Assembly: GCF_004331915.1 (NCBI RefSeq)
Contig: NZ_CP036528.1
Location: 1,991,551-2,055,550, forward strand
DNA from: Ureibacillus thermophilus
GTDB taxonomy: Bacteria > Bacillota > Bacilli > Bacillales_A > Planococcaceae
Reading direction: 5' to 3'
Length of the DNA: 64,000 bases
This document shows, piece after piece, positions 53,459 through 64,000 of the stretch. Position 1 is the stretch's first letter, and the number at the start of each line of letters is the position of its first letter. A program made the translations under genes and the position numbers. The notes below the pieces were generated by a model. That model was not told the DNA's origin. It ran no database searches and saw nothing but the letters and a program-made list of their open reading frames with translations.

Positions 53459-55129
53459 ATGAGAAGTGATATGATTAAAGTAGGAGTTGATCGTGCTCCT
53501 CATCGTAGCTTGCTTTATGCTACGGGTAAAGTAAAACCAACAGATTTGGATAAACCATTCATCGGTGTTTGCAACTCTTACATCGATATTATTCCAGGTC
53601 ATGTGCATTTGCGTGAATTTGCTGAAGAAGTAAAAGAAGCAATCATTGAAGCAGGCGGAATTCCATTCGAATTCAATACGATCGGTGTTGATGATGGAAT
53701 CGCAATGGGTCACATTGGAATGAGATACTCTTTGCCAAGCCGCGAACTGATTGCAGACTCTGCGGAAACAGTGATTAATGCTCACTGGTTTGATGGCGTA
53801 TTCTTCATTCCAAACTGCGATAAAATTACACCAGGAATGTTGATGGCTGCAGTTCGCACAAACGTTCCTTCTATCTTTGTTTCCGGTGGACCAATGGAAG
53901 CGGGAAAAAGTTCTAGTGGCAGACAGCTTTCATTAACTTCAGTTTTTGAAGGCATTGGTGCTTATAAATCCGGTCAGATGACGGAAGAAGAATTTAAAGA
54001 CATTGAAATGAATGCTTGCCCAACATGCGGTTCTTGTTCAGGAATGTTTACAGCGAATTCAATGAACTGCTTAATGGAAATGTTGGGAGTGGCGCTTCCT
54101 GGAAATGGAACAATCGTCGCAACAAGCGAACAAAGAAAAGAGTTGATTCGTGAAGCGGCGAAACATTTGATTCGCATGATTAAGGAAGATGTTCGACCAC
54201 GGGACATTATAACAAAAGAAGCGATTGACGATGCCTTTGCTCTTGATATGGCAATGGGCGGTTCAACAAATACGATTTTACATACTTTAGCTATAGCCCA
54301 TGAGGCAGGCATTGATTATGATTTAGAAGACATCAATAAAGTGGCTGAACGTGTTCCATATATTGCAAAAATTATGCCAGCATCGGATATTTCAATGGAT
54401 GATGTCAATAAAGCTGGTGGCGTCAGTGCAATTATCAATGAATTGGCGAAAATTCCAGGATGCATTCACCCAGATCGCATCACAGTTACTGGAAAAACAA
54501 TCGGTGAACTCGTAAAAGGATGCGAAATTACAAATACTGATGTAATCCGTACAAAAGACAATCCTTATAGCCCAGTTGGTGGATTATCTGTATTGTTCGG
54601 AAATCTTGCGCCTGAAGGATCTGTGATTAAAGTGGGCGCGGTAGACCCATCCATCAAAGTCTTTACAGGTGAAGCGATTGTCTTTGATTCGCAAGACGAA
54701 GCTTTGGCTGCGATTGATTCGGGAGAAGTAAGAGAAGGGCATGTCGTAGTCATCCGCTATGAAGGTCCAAAAGGCGGCCCAGGTATGCCTGAGATGCTTG
54801 CTCCAACTTCCGCCATTGTTGGAAGAGGCCTCGGAACTAAAGTCGCTTTAATTACCGATGGCCGATTTAGCGGTGCATCAAGAGGTATTTCAATAGGCCA
54901 TATTTCTCCTGAAGCGGCAGAAGGTGGGCCTATTGCATTAGTCGAAAATGGTGATATAATTGAAATCGATTTACCCAATCGAACTATCAATTTAAAAGTT
55001 TCTGATGAAGAATTAGAACAACGCCGCAAAAACTTGAAACCATTCGAACCAAAAATTAAAACTGGATGGTTGGCAAGATATTCAAAACTAGTGACAAATG
55101 CTTCAAAAGGCGGTATTATGAAGATATAA
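53459..55129 (+). CDS. ilvD: dihydroxy-acid dehydratase
   Basis: 556 residues. Fe-S cluster cysteines in [10 protein letters not shown] (preceded by GVC), [11 protein letters not shown] and [17 protein letters not shown], plus [15 protein letters not shown] and [20 protein letters not shown]. It dehydrates dihydroxy-isovalerate/methylvalerate to the keto acids of Val, Leu and Ile. It has its own promoter and lies outside the T-box-controlled ilvB-leuD transcript, unless read-through occurs. Confidence 0.97.
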   Translation: MRSDMIKVGVDRAPHRSLLYATGKVKPTDLDKPFIGVCNSYIDIIPGHVHLREFAEEVKEAIIEAGGIPFEFNTIGVDDGIAMGHIGMRYSLPSRELIADSAETVINAHWFDGVFFIPNCDKITPGMLMAAVRTNVPSIFVSGGPMEAGKSSSGRQLSLTSVFEGIGAYKSGQMTEEEFKDIEMNACPTCGSCSGMFTANSMNCLMEMLGVALPGNGTIVATSEQRKELIREAAKHLIRMIKEDVRPRDIITKEAIDDAFALDMAMGGSTNTILHTLAIAHEAGIDYDLEDINKVAERVPYIAKIMPASDISMDDVNKAGGVSAIINELAKIPGCIHPDRITVTGKTIGELVKGCEITNTDVIRTKDNPYSPVGGLSVLFGNLAPEGSVIKVGAVDPSIKVFTGEAIVFDSQDEALAAIDSGEVREGHVVVIRYEGPKGGPGMPEMLAPTSAIVGRGLGTKVALITDGRFSGASRGISIGHISPEAAEGGPIALVENGDIIEIDLPNRTINLKVSDEELEQRRKNLKPFEPKIKTGWLARYSKLVTNASKGGIMKI

Positions 55130-55142
55130 TTTTCATAAAATT
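55128..55142 (+). promoter_or_regulatory. CodY box before the ilvB leader
   Basis: AATTTTCATAAAATT matches the CodY consensus AATTTTCWGAAAATT at 14 of 15 positions. It overlaps the ilvD stop codon and lies about 55 bp upstream of the T-box leader. CodY repression of ilv-leu is established in B. subtilis. Confidence 0.7.
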
Positions 55143-55195
55143 CCGATGAATATTGAACTTTATAAAATTCTAAATAAACAGATGAATGCAATGAT

Positions 55196-55508
55196 GAGGT
55201 AAAAGGATATAGAGCATTGTATCTACCAGAGAGTCGGGGTTGGTGGAAACCGATGATACAACTATATCCGACATCCCCTCGGAGTGAGCTATTGAACGCT
55301 TCATGCCATTAGATAGCTCCGGGCACTTATTCGTGCACCGTTACCAATGAATAGCTATTCCATCTGAGTTGCCGCGGATGGAATGTGACAGCTATTCGCA
55401 GAGGTAGCGTTTTTTGCTACGAAAAAGGGTGGTACCATGAAAAGTCTTTTTCATCCCTTCGCAAGAGGTCTTCTTTTGCGTTGGAGAAAAAGGCTTTTTT
55501 ATTTTAGA
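55196..55508 (+). promoter_or_regulatory. T-box riboswitch, leucine specifier, for ilv-leu
   Basis: Stem I with AGAGAGTC and the apical GGTTGGTGGAAACC. Specifier CTC (Leu) at 55278-55280 in ATCCCCTCGG. T-box GGGTGGTACCATGAAAAG (55427-55444). Terminator: AAGTCTTTTTC with GAGAAAAAGGCTT, then TTTTTT. This is the same specifier as B. subtilis ilv-leu. Confidence 0.95.
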
Positions 55509-55533
55509 TATTTTAGAAGGAGGATGTATAGGA

Positions 55534-57291
55534 ATGACTGCAAATGCGTCAACAAACGCAAAAATGGATACCTCACCATCAGGTATGCAAGAAGTTGGAA
55601 ATCGGCCAAAAAATGGTGCTGATATTCTCATTAAAGCATTACAGGATCAAGGGGTTGATATAGTCTTTGGTTACCCGGGCGGCGCTGTATTACACGTTTA
55701 TGATGCGATGTATAAGAATCCGATACGTCACATTTTAACTCGTCATGAACAAGGAGCAATTCACGCGGCAGAAGGTTATGCTCGCGTTTTAAATAAACCA
55801 GGTGTTGTCATTGCAACAAGCGGACCAGGAGCAACAAACTTAGTGACAGGAATTACCGACGCAATGATTGATTCGATTCCATTAGTCATTTTTACAGGTC
55901 AGGTAGCAACGACAGTCATTGGTTCAGATGCCTTCCAAGAAGCGGACATAATTGGAATTACAACACCGATTACAAAACACAATTATCAAGTGCAAGATGT
56001 ACACGATATACCACGAATCGTTAAAGAAGCTTTTCACATTGCGAATAGCGGAAGAAAAGGTCCTGTACTGATCGATTTACCGAAAAATATTTCAACGGCC
56101 ATTTTCGATGAAGCGAAAGCCAATGTTCCGGATGAAGTTTACTTGCCAGGTTATCAGCCAAATTACAAACCGAATTATCTGCAAATTCAGAAAGCAATCC
56201 AAGCGATCAGCGAAGCGAAAAAACCAGTGGTGCTTGCTGGAGCAGGGGTACTCTTTGCCAATGGGTGCGATGAACTTGTTGAATTTGTTGAAAAATACAA
56301 ACTTCCTGTTGTGACAACTCTGCTTGGACTTGGAAGCATTCCTGGCAATCATGAATTAAATTACGGAATGGCTGGCATGCATGGTGCGGTCGTAGCGAAC
56401 GATGCCATCACGAAATCAGACTTAATTATTAATATCGGTGCCCGTTTTGATGATCGTTTAACAGGTGATACATCCCGTTTTGCGCCGGAAGCAAAAATCA
56501 TCCACATCGATATCGATCCTGCTGAAATTGGAAAAAACATTCGCACGGACATTCCGATTGTTGCAGATGCAAAAGAAGCGTTGAAAGCTTTATTGAAAAA
56601 CGACTTTAAAGCGCCTGATACAACAGAATGGCTCGATTATTTAAACAGCGTTAGAAACGAATATCCATATTGGTATGTTGAAGATGAAAAAGAAGTGTTG
56701 CCACAACAAATCATTGAAATGGTGCATGCTATTACCCATGGCGACGCGATTGTCACTACAGACGTAGGCCAACACCAAATGTGGGCTGCCCAATATTATT
56801 TGCAAAATCATAGCCATCAATGGGTAACTTCAGGCGGTCTTGGAACAATGGGATTCGGGCTGCCAGCAGCAATCGGAGCTCAATTCGCAAAACCGGATAA
56901 AAAAGTAGTCTCCATTCTAGGAGATGCCGGTTTCCAAATGACATCTCAAGAGCTTGCTTTATTAAAAGAATTCAACCTACCAGTAAAAGTCATTATCATT
57001 AATAATGGTGCTCTCGGTATGGTGCGTCAATGGCAAGAATTGTTCTATGAAGGACGCTATTCACAAAGTTTAATGCCGGTTCAGCCAGACTTCGTGAAAC
57101 TTGCCGAAGCTTATGGATTAAAAGGTTATCGCATTCAAACACTCGAAGAAGCAGAAAAAATCTTAGCAGAAGCAATTAATTCCGATGAACCAGTTGTTGT
57201 GGATTGCCGAGTAAAACAGTTGGAAAATGTATATCCTATGGTGCCATCGGGCAAAGCGCTTCATGAAATGGTAGGGGTGAAAAGATTTTGA
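55534..57291 (+). CDS. ilvB: acetolactate synthase, catalytic subunit
   Basis: 585 residues, the three TPP-enzyme domains: [30 protein letters not shown] (catalytic Glu), FDDRLTGD, and the TPP motif [15 protein letters not shown]...NNGALGM. It condenses pyruvate with pyruvate or 2-oxobutyrate, the first common step for Val/Leu/Ile. AAGGAGG lies 10 bases before ATG 55534. First gene of the T-box-controlled operon; overlaps ilvN by 4 bases. Confidence 0.97.
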   Translation: MTANASTNAKMDTSPSGMQEVGNRPKNGADILIKALQDQGVDIVFGYPGGAVLHVYDAMYKNPIRHILTRHEQGAIHAAEGYARVLNKPGVVIATSGPGATNLVTGITDAMIDSIPLVIFTGQVATTVIGSDAFQEADIIGITTPITKHNYQVQDVHDIPRIVKEAFHIANSGRKGPVLIDLPKNISTAIFDEAKANVPDEVYLPGYQPNYKPNYLQIQKAIQAISEAKKPVVLAGAGVLFANGCDELVEFVEKYKLPVVTTLLGLGSIPGNHELNYGMAGMHGAVVANDAITKSDLIINIGARFDDRLTGDTSRFAPEAKIIHIDIDPAEIGKNIRTDIPIVADAKEALKALLKNDFKAPDTTEWLDYLNSVRNEYPYWYVEDEKEVLPQQIIEMVHAITHGDAIVTTDVGQHQMWAAQYYLQNHSHQWVTSGGLGTMGFGLPAAIGAQFAKPDKKVVSILGDAGFQMTSQELALLKEFNLPVKVIIINNGALGMVRQWQELFYEGRYSQSLMPVQPDFVKLAEAYGLKGYRIQTLEEAEKILAEAINSDEPVVVDCRVKQLENVYPMVPSGKALHEMVGVKRF

Positions 57292-57809
57292 AACGAGTAA
57301 TTACAGTAACAGTCATCAACCAAAGTGGCGTGTTGAACCGAGTTACAGGTTTATTGATGAGAAGACAATTCAATATTGAATCCATTACAGTTGGTCATAC
57401 TGAACAGCCAAATATTTCCAAAATGACACTCGTAGTAAATATTGAAGACGATGTGAAATTGGAACAACTCATTAAACAATTATCTAAACAAATTGATGTG
57501 TTGAAAGTGAATGACATTACTGAAAAATCCATTGTTCTTCGCGAATTGGCACTTGTAAAAGTCGTTTCGCCTCCAAATTTGAGACTGGAAATGAATGCTA
57601 TTGTTGAACCATTCCGTCCTCAAATTGTGGATACTTCAAAAAATGTTGTCACCTATCAAGTGATTGGCCATCCGGATAAAATTGATGCCTTCATTGAACT
57701 TGTTCGTCCGTATGGCATTAAAGAATTGACTCGTACAGGTGTGACTGCAACAGTTCGCGAAGTGCAGCAAACCTTTTATGATCAAACACCACTATCTCTA
57801 TTAAAGTGA
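57288..57809 (+). CDS. ilvN: acetolactate synthase, regulatory subunit
   Basis: 173 residues with an N-terminal ACT domain ([20 protein letters not shown], then [12 protein letters not shown]) and the ALS small-subunit C-terminal domain. It binds valine and tunes the catalytic subunit. TTG 57288 overlaps the ilvB TGA, with GGGGTG upstream, so the subunits are translationally coupled. Confidence 0.95.
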   Translation: MKRVITVTVINQSGVLNRVTGLLMRRQFNIESITVGHTEQPNISKMTLVVNIEDDVKLEQLIKQLSKQIDVLKVNDITEKSIVLRELALVKVVSPPNLRLEMNAIVEPFRPQIVDTSKNVVTYQVIGHPDKIDAFIELVRPYGIKELTRTGVTATVREVQQTFYDQTPLSLLK

Positions 57810-57837
57810 GTTTATAAAATTGTTTATTATTGCAATG

Positions 57838-58933
<1,096 letters not shown>

Positions 58934-58934
<1 letters not shown>

Positions 58935-60478
58935 TGCGTAAGATTGATATTTTTGATACAACACTTCGAGATGGTGAACAATCAGCAGGTATTAACTTAA
59001 ACACTGCTGAAAAAATTGAAATTGCTAAACAATTAGAACGTCTAGGGGTAACAATCATTGAAGCAGGTTTCCCTGCTTCAAGCCCTGGCGACTTTGATGC
59101 AGTAAATAAAATCGCAAGCACAATTAAAAATTCTATCGTAACGGGTCTTGCCCGCTGCGTGAAAAGCGACATTGACCGCGCTTGGGAAGCGTTGAAAGTT
59201 GCAGAACAACCGCACGTCCATGTGTTCTTGGCAACTAGCCCCATTCATATGGAATACAAATTGAAAAAAACGCCGGATCAAGTCGTAGAACAAGCAGTGG
59301 AAGCCGTAAAATATGCAAAAAAATTCTTCCCGCTTGTGGAATGGTCCGCAGAAGATGGTTTCCGCTCCGACCGCGAATTTTTAGTTCGCATCATTGAAAA
59401 GGTGATTGAAGCTGGAGCTACAACCATCAATGTTCCAGACACAGTTGGATATGCAACACCACAAGAATACGGCGCATTATTTAAATATTTAAAAGAAAAT
59501 GTGCGTGGAGCAGAAAAAGTAAAATTCTCCGCTCACTGCCATGATGACTTAGGTATGGCGGTTGCCAACTCACTAGCAGCCCTTGAAAACGGTGCAGACC
59601 AAATCGAATGTACAATCAACGGAATCGGCGAGCGGGCAGGAAATGCTTCATTAGAAGAAATTGCGGTGGCGCTCCATATTCGAAAAGATTTCTATCAAGC
59701 GGAAACTGGTATTCAATTAAAAGAAATTAAGAGAACTTCCCAATTAGTAAGCCGTTTAACTGGATTCTTAGTGCCGCCAAACAAAGCGGTTGTCGGCAAA
59801 AATGCTTTTGCCCATGAATCCGGAATTCACCAAGATGGCGTGTTGAAGCATAAACAAACATACGAAATCATTTCTCCTGAATTAATTGGAGAAGGAGAAG
59901 TTCCGCTTGTGCTTGGTAAACACTCAGGCAGGGCAGCATTCCGCGATCGTGCGGAGAAAATGGGCTTCCAATTATCTGATGAAAAATTAAATAAAGCCTT
60001 TGAAGAATTCAAAAAGCTTGCTGATCGCAAAAAAGAAATTACGGAAGAAGATTTAATCACATTATTAACAGAGCAATCCGTATCCATTGAAGATATTCCA
60101 AGATTTGAATTGAATAGCGTGCAAGTTTCATATGGTACGGATAATATTCCAACAGCTACGGCATCAGTTGTTACTCCTGAAGGCGATACAAAAACTCTTG
60201 CAGCTACTGGTGCAGGTTCTGTGGAAGCCATCTTTAATACACTTGAGCAATTGGTAGATACAAAAGTTCACGTGTTAGATTTCCAAGTAACATCTGTCAG
60301 CAAAGGCCGCGATGCTTTAGCAGATGCCGTTGTAAAAATTTCTTATAATCACGTAACAACAACTGGCCGCGACTCTTCTCAAGACGTCCTTGAGGCTACT
60401 GCCAAAGCCTTTATTGACGCCATTAACAGACATCTTATTCACGAAAACTTTGTTAAGACACATATTGCCCAAATTTAG
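58934..60478 (+). CDS. leuA: 2-isopropylmalate synthase
   Basis: 514 residues: [16 protein letters not shown] at the N-terminus, catalytic TIM barrel with [20 protein letters not shown] and [13 protein letters not shown], and the C-terminal LeuA dimer regulatory domain (from about 390) that binds leucine. GTG start overlaps the ilvC stop by one base. First committed step of leucine synthesis. Confidence 0.97.
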
Positions 60479-60496
60479 TTGATCATTCATTTCGTG

Positions 60497-60528
60497 ACGC
60501 CATCAAATATGCAAATGTTTGATGGCGT
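60497..60528 (+). terminator. intraoperonic stem-loop between leuA and leuB
   Basis: ACGCCATCAAA pairs perfectly with TTTGATGGCGT, followed by TTGTT. It may be a partial terminator or an mRNA 3'-end stabiliser splitting the operon transcript. Confidence 0.6.
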
Positions 60529-60581
60529 TTGTTAAAAATAAATTCATTTTATTAAATCTCTTCTAGGAAAGGTGTTTTCGC

Positions 60582-61679
60582 ATGGAAAAGAAAATAACAG
60601 TGCTTCCGGGTGACGGTATTGGTCCTGAAGTTGTTGCGTCGGCTATTCGGGTACTACAAGCAATCGGCAAACGATATAAACATGACTTTCAATTAGCTTA
60701 TGCAGCTATTGGTGGGGCAGCCATTGATCAATTCAATACGCCGCTTCCAGAAGAAACTATTGAAACTTGTAAACAAAGCGACGCTATTTTGCTAGGAGCA
60801 GTAGGTGGACCAAAATGGGATAACAATCCGCCTGAACTTAGACCGGAAAAAGGATTATTGCAAATTCGCAAAACATTTGATTTATTTGCCAATTTGCGTC
60901 CAGTCAAATCTTTCCCAAGTTTATTAGATTCTTCTCCTTTAAAAAGGGAAGTCGCTGATCAAGTTGATTTGCTGATTGTTCGGGAATTAACAGGCGGAAT
61001 TTACTTCGGGGAGAAAAAACGCACGGAATCAGAAGCAAGCGATTTAAATATTTATACACGCGAAGAAATTGAACGCATTGTCGATAATGCTTTTAAGTTG
61101 GCAACATTAAGACGCGGTAAACTTTGTTCGGTTGATAAAGCCAATGTGCTAGAGACGTCCCGTTTATGGAGAGAAATTGTAGAAGAGAAAAAAGCACAGT
61201 ATCCAGAAGTGGAAGTGGAGCATAATTTAGTTGACTCTGTTGCCATGAAGCTTATCACAAACCCAAGCCATTATGACGTGATTGTTACAGATAATATGTT
61301 TGGGGATATATTAAGCGATGAAGCTTCTGTTATCACAGGTTCATTAGGCGTATTACCTTCTGCATCCATCCGTGGAGATTCCTTTGGTTTATATGAACCA
61401 GTACATGGTTCAGCACCAGAAATTGCAGGTTTAGGTATCGCAAACCCTGCGGCAACAATTCTTTCTGTTGCCATGATGCTTCGCTACTCCTTCGGTATGA
61501 AAGAAGAAGCAGCAGAAATTGAAAGAGCGGTAAATGCGGTATTTGAAGACGGCTACTTCACTATGGATCTCGCAATAGATAAAGATAAAGCATTAACAAC
61601 AGATGAATGGACTAATAAAGTCATTGCTGAAATCGATACAAACTTTGTAGCTGATAGTATTATGGAATCATATATTTAA
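60582..61679 (+). CDS. leuB: 3-isopropylmalate dehydrogenase
   Basis: 365 residues: LPGDGIGPEVVASAIRVLQ, AVGGPKWD, RELTGGIYFGEKK, VDKANVLETSRLWR, and the metal/NAD region VTDNMFGDILSDEASVITGS followed by EPVHGSAPEIAGLGIANPAA. NAD-dependent oxidative decarboxylation of 3-isopropylmalate. SD AGGAAAGG before ATG 60582. Confidence 0.97.
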   Translation: MEKKITVLPGDGIGPEVVASAIRVLQAIGKRYKHDFQLAYAAIGGAAIDQFNTPLPEETIETCKQSDAILLGAVGGPKWDNNPPELRPEKGLLQIRKTFDLFANLRPVKSFPSLLDSSPLKREVADQVDLLIVRELTGGIYFGEKKRTESEASDLNIYTREEIERIVDNAFKLATLRRGKLCSVDKANVLETSRLWREIVEEKKAQYPEVEVEHNLVDSVAMKLITNPSHYDVIVTDNMFGDILSDEASVITGSLGVLPSASIRGDSFGLYEPVHGSAPEIAGLGIANPAATILSVAMMLRYSFGMKEEAAEIERAVNAVFEDGYFTMDLAIDKDKALTTDEWTNKVIAEIDTNFVADSIMESYI

Positions 61680-61694
61680 AGGTTGGTGGTTAAG

Positions 61695-63107
61695 ATGGCA
61701 AAAAATATTATTGAAAAAATTTGGGAATCGCATGTTGTACATCGAGAAGAAGGAAAACCGGATTTACTATATATCGATCTTCATTTAATTCATGAAGTAA
61801 CATCACCACAAGCCTTTGAAGGATTAAGACTTGCTGGTCGGAAAGTCCGTCGCCCTGATCTTTGCTTTGCGACGATGGACCATAACGTTCCTACAAAAGA
61901 TATTTTTACAATCAATGACCCGATTGCGAAGAAACAAATCAACACATTAGCCAAAAACTGTGAAGAATTTGGCATTCAACTTGCAGATATAGGTCATCCT
62001 GATCAAGGGATTGTTCACGTAATCGGTCCAGAACTTGGTTTAACCCAGCCTGGTAAAACAATCGTTTGTGGAGACTCCCATACATCTACCCATGGTGCTT
62101 TTGGCGCATTAGCCTTTGGTATCGGTACTTCTGAAGTTGAACACGTGCTTTCGACTCAAACATTATGGCAAAATAAACCAAAAACAATGGAAATTCGCGT
62201 TAATGGCAAATTAGGTTTTGGCGTAACAGCAAAAGATGTTATTCTTGCGATTATCGCAAAATGGGGAGTAGGCTTAGGAACTGGCTACATCGTTGAATAT
62301 ACGGGCGATGTAATTCGCAGCTTATCCATGGAAGAACGGATGACTATTTGCAATATGTCCATTGAAGCAGGTGCGAAAGCAGGATTAATTTCTCCGGATG
62401 AAAAAACGATAGAATACTTGCGTGGCCGCCGTTTTGCACCGAAAGAAGAATTTGATAAAGCGGCAGAATATTGGTTAAGTTTAGCTTCTGATCCAGGTTG
62501 TACGTATGATAAAGTACTTGAAATCGATGCAAGCGAAATTGAACCGTTTGTCACTTGGGGAACAAATCCTTCCATGGGTACAGGCATCAATGGCCATGTA
62601 CCAACAGTGGATGACTATGAATCAGAAACGGATAAACAAGCGTTAAGAAAAGCCCTTGAATATATGGGATTAGAAGAAGGACAGCCGATTACTTCCATTG
62701 AAATCCAACACGTATTCATCGGTTCTTGTACAAATTCTCGTTTATCCGACTTGCGTACGGCAGCTCAAATTGTAAAAGGCAAAAAAGTGGCGCCAGGCGT
62801 TCGGGCTATTGTCGTACCTGGTTCATACTCCGTGAAAAAAGCTGCTGAAGAAGAAGGATTGGATCAAATCTTTATTGATGCAGGTTTTGAATGGCGCAAT
62901 TCAGGATGTTCCGCATGCCTTGGCATGAACGAAGACATCATTCCAGCAGGTGAACGCTGCGCTTCTACTTCCAACCGCAACTTTGAAGGCCGTCAAGGAG
63001 CCGGAGCGCGCACACACTTAGTAAGTCCTGCAATGGCGGCAGCTGCTGCAATCGAAGGACGTTTCGTTGATGTTCGCAACTATTTAAAACAAGAGCAACA
63101 AGCATAA
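61695..63107 (+). CDS. leuC: 3-isopropylmalate dehydratase large subunit
   Basis: 470 residues from ATG 61695 (GGTTGGTGG upstream; a GTG at 61683 overlaps it). Aconitase-family: [20 protein letters not shown], and the [4Fe-4S] cysteines in [12 protein letters not shown] and [12 protein letters not shown]. It isomerises 2- to 3-isopropylmalate together with LeuD. Confidence 0.97.
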   Translation: MAKNIIEKIWESHVVHREEGKPDLLYIDLHLIHEVTSPQAFEGLRLAGRKVRRPDLCFATMDHNVPTKDIFTINDPIAKKQINTLAKNCEEFGIQLADIGHPDQGIVHVIGPELGLTQPGKTIVCGDSHTSTHGAFGALAFGIGTSEVEHVLSTQTLWQNKPKTMEIRVNGKLGFGVTAKDVILAIIAKWGVGLGTGYIVEYTGDVIRSLSMEERMTICNMSIEAGAKAGLISPDEKTIEYLRGRRFAPKEEFDKAAEYWLSLASDPGCTYDKVLEIDASEIEPFVTWGTNPSMGTGINGHVPTVDDYESETDKQALRKALEYMGLEEGQPITSIEIQHVFIGSCTNSRLSDLRTAAQIVKGKKVAPGVRAIVVPGSYSVKKAAEEEGLDQIFIDAGFEWRNSGCSACLGMNEDIIPAGERCASTSNRNFEGRQGAGARTHLVSPAMAAAAAIEGRFVDVRNYLKQEQQA

Positions 63108-63125
63108 GGAAAGGGCGGGGAACAA

Positions 63126-63719
63126 ATGGAGCCTATTAATATCGTCAAAAGTGTAATTGCACCATTAGATCGTAAAAATGTTGATACAGACCAAATCATT
63201 TCCAAAGAATTTTTAAAACGAATTGAACGTACTGGATTTGGAAAATTTTTGTTCTATCATTGGCGCTATGATGAAAATGGAAATGAAATACCTGATTTCG
63301 TATTAAATAAACCTGAATATAAAGAAGCTAAAATTTTAGTAGCGCAGGATAACTTCGGCTGCGGTTCTTCCCGGGAACATGCTCCTTGGGCAATATTAGA
63401 CTACGGTTTTCGAGTGATTATTGCTCCTAGTTTTGCAGATATTTTCCATAATAACTGTTTCAAAAACGGCATCTTGCCTGTTAAATTGAAAGAAGAAGAA
63501 GTGGATGAAATTTTAGAGAAGGGGCTTCAAAAACCTTATACGGTGGAAGTCAATTTAACGGAGCAGACGGTGACAGGGGAAGATGGTGTTGTCTATCACT
63601 TCAACATCGACCCATATTATAAAGAAATGTTATTGAACGGTTGGGATGAAATCGCATTAACATTTAAATATGAAGATAAAATTAAAGCATATGAAGAAAA
63701 ACGAATCGTGTTTAAATAA
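63126..63719 (+). CDS. leuD: 3-isopropylmalate dehydratase small subunit
   Basis: 197 residues, aconitase swivel domain: NVDTDQIISKEFLKRIERTG, NFGCGSSREHAPWAILDYGF and SFADIFHNNCFKNGILPV. Forms the heterodimer with LeuC. SD GAAAGGGCGGGG before ATG 63126. Last gene of the ilv-leu operon. Confidence 0.97.
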   Translation: MEPINIVKSVIAPLDRKNVDTDQIISKEFLKRIERTGFGKFLFYHWRYDENGNEIPDFVLNKPEYKEAKILVAQDNFGCGSSREHAPWAILDYGFRVIIAPSFADIFHNNCFKNGILPVKLKEEEVDEILEKGLQKPYTVEVNLTEQTVTGEDGVVYHFNIDPYYKEMLLNGWDEIALTFKYEDKIKAYEEKRIVFK

Positions 63720-63805
63720 TGTAGCACTAAGATTTTGACAAATAATATTTAGTATCAGAATAATCACTGTAGTTCTAAAAGGATTACAGGTTTAGATCGG
63801 AAAGT

Positions 63806-63837
63806 AAAGGTGGGCTAAAAATTGCCCACCTTTTTGT
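63806..63837 (+). terminator. intrinsic terminator of the ilv-leu operon
   Basis: AAAGGTGGGC (63806-63815) pairs with GCCCACCTTT (63824-63833), followed by TTG. Confidence 0.9.
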
Positions 63838-63913
63838 ATGTAAGCCCGAATTCAAATGACGCATTGAAAACTTAAAACAGGGATTAAAAAAAGCGCACCT
63901 TTCGGTACGCACG

Positions 63914-63962
63914 ACAAATAGCCCTACAATCTTGATGTTTTTTTCGATTGAGGGCTATTTTG
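63914..63962. terminator. stem-loop near the window end
   Basis: AAATAGCCCT with CAATC pairs with GATTG and AGGGCTATTT around a T-rich loop, followed by TG. It probably ends a minus-strand gene beyond the window or backs up the leuD terminator. No coding sequence is visible from 63720 to 64000. Confidence 0.6.
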
Positions 63963-64000
63963 CAATTGCACATGATTCACGTATATTTTTAGACCAAGGC

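Noticed and set aside
53974..54312. Antisense frames within ilvD, argG, ilvB and leuC
   Set aside because: They lie wholly inside highly conserved enzymes and lack SDs, a normal by-product of codon bias.

Overview
The window is about 64 kb of AT-rich DNA (roughly 37% G+C by eye) from an endospore-forming member of the Bacillales. The gene content is close to Bacillus subtilis: argGH, proBA, thiMDE, yqhH-yqhG, ccdA/ccdC/yneK, a T-box-controlled ilv-leu operon, an RTP-like replication terminator protein, Spo0E-like, CotD-like and YjcZ-like sporulation proteins, and Rrf2-type NsrR next to hmp. A short (archaeal/eukaryotic-type) prolyl-tRNA synthetase and the style of dispersed repeats suggest Caryophanaceae/Planococcaceae (Lysinibacillus/Ureibacillus-like). 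That placement is inference. No rRNA, tRNA or CRISPR array was seen.

Layout. 0-10.6 kb is core metabolism: a partial MBL hydrolase, the nitric-oxide module hmp/nsrR, argG-argH separated by a structured RNA-like spacer, a frameshifted proA with proB behind a proline T-box, and a PrpE-like phosphatase. 10.7-15.7 kb holds several small unannotated minus-strand genes (Spo0E-like, two paralogous 40-residue proteins, a secreted helical-repeat protein) and then yqhH-yqhG. 15.7-25.1 kb is a decaying accessory stretch: truncated IS3-, IS4- and IS110-type transposases, a beheaded FhuF-like gene, a broken pepT, a broken SDR and a broken two-TM protein, with intact islands (EmrE-type exporter, bdhA, vanW). 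25-31 kb has an alpha carbonic anhydrase, an RNase H-like protein, tandem TPP riboswitches ahead of thiMDE, and a CPA2 antiporter. 31-43.6 kb has two damaged chemoreceptor genes, proS with an atypical leader, an RTP-like gene, serC, two AhpD-like proteins, telA, cotD and an esterase. 43.6-53 kb has an IS scar, an amidase, rarD, a GIY-YIG-like protein, the cytochrome c/copper genes ccdA, ccdC, yneK and sco, a DUF1659/DUF2922/YvrJ trio, a methionine-pathway lyase and a lytic transglycosylase. 53-63.7 kb is the branched-chain amino acid block ilvD / T-box(Leu) / ilvB-ilvN-ilvC-leuA-leuB-leuC-leuD.

Shared themes. Four near-full copies and several fragments of a ~270-bp element with GAGGYTGGGACA terminal inverted repeats punctuate the window and carry a strong internal hairpin. 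Control is largely by RNA leaders (two clear T-boxes, one doubtful T-box, two TPP riboswitches) plus candidate NsrR, ArgR and CodY operators. At least eight reading frames are damaged by frameshifts, nonsense codons or truncation. The isolated single lesions in proA, the two chemoreceptor genes and the SDR could be either real decay or assembly error.

The least explained signals are the folded argG-argH spacer, the 40-residue paralogue pair, a ~85-bp hairpin block that abuts two different IS remnants at the same border, a perfect 30-bp palindrome, the stem-I-poor proS leader, and paired repeats ahead of the RTP-like gene.
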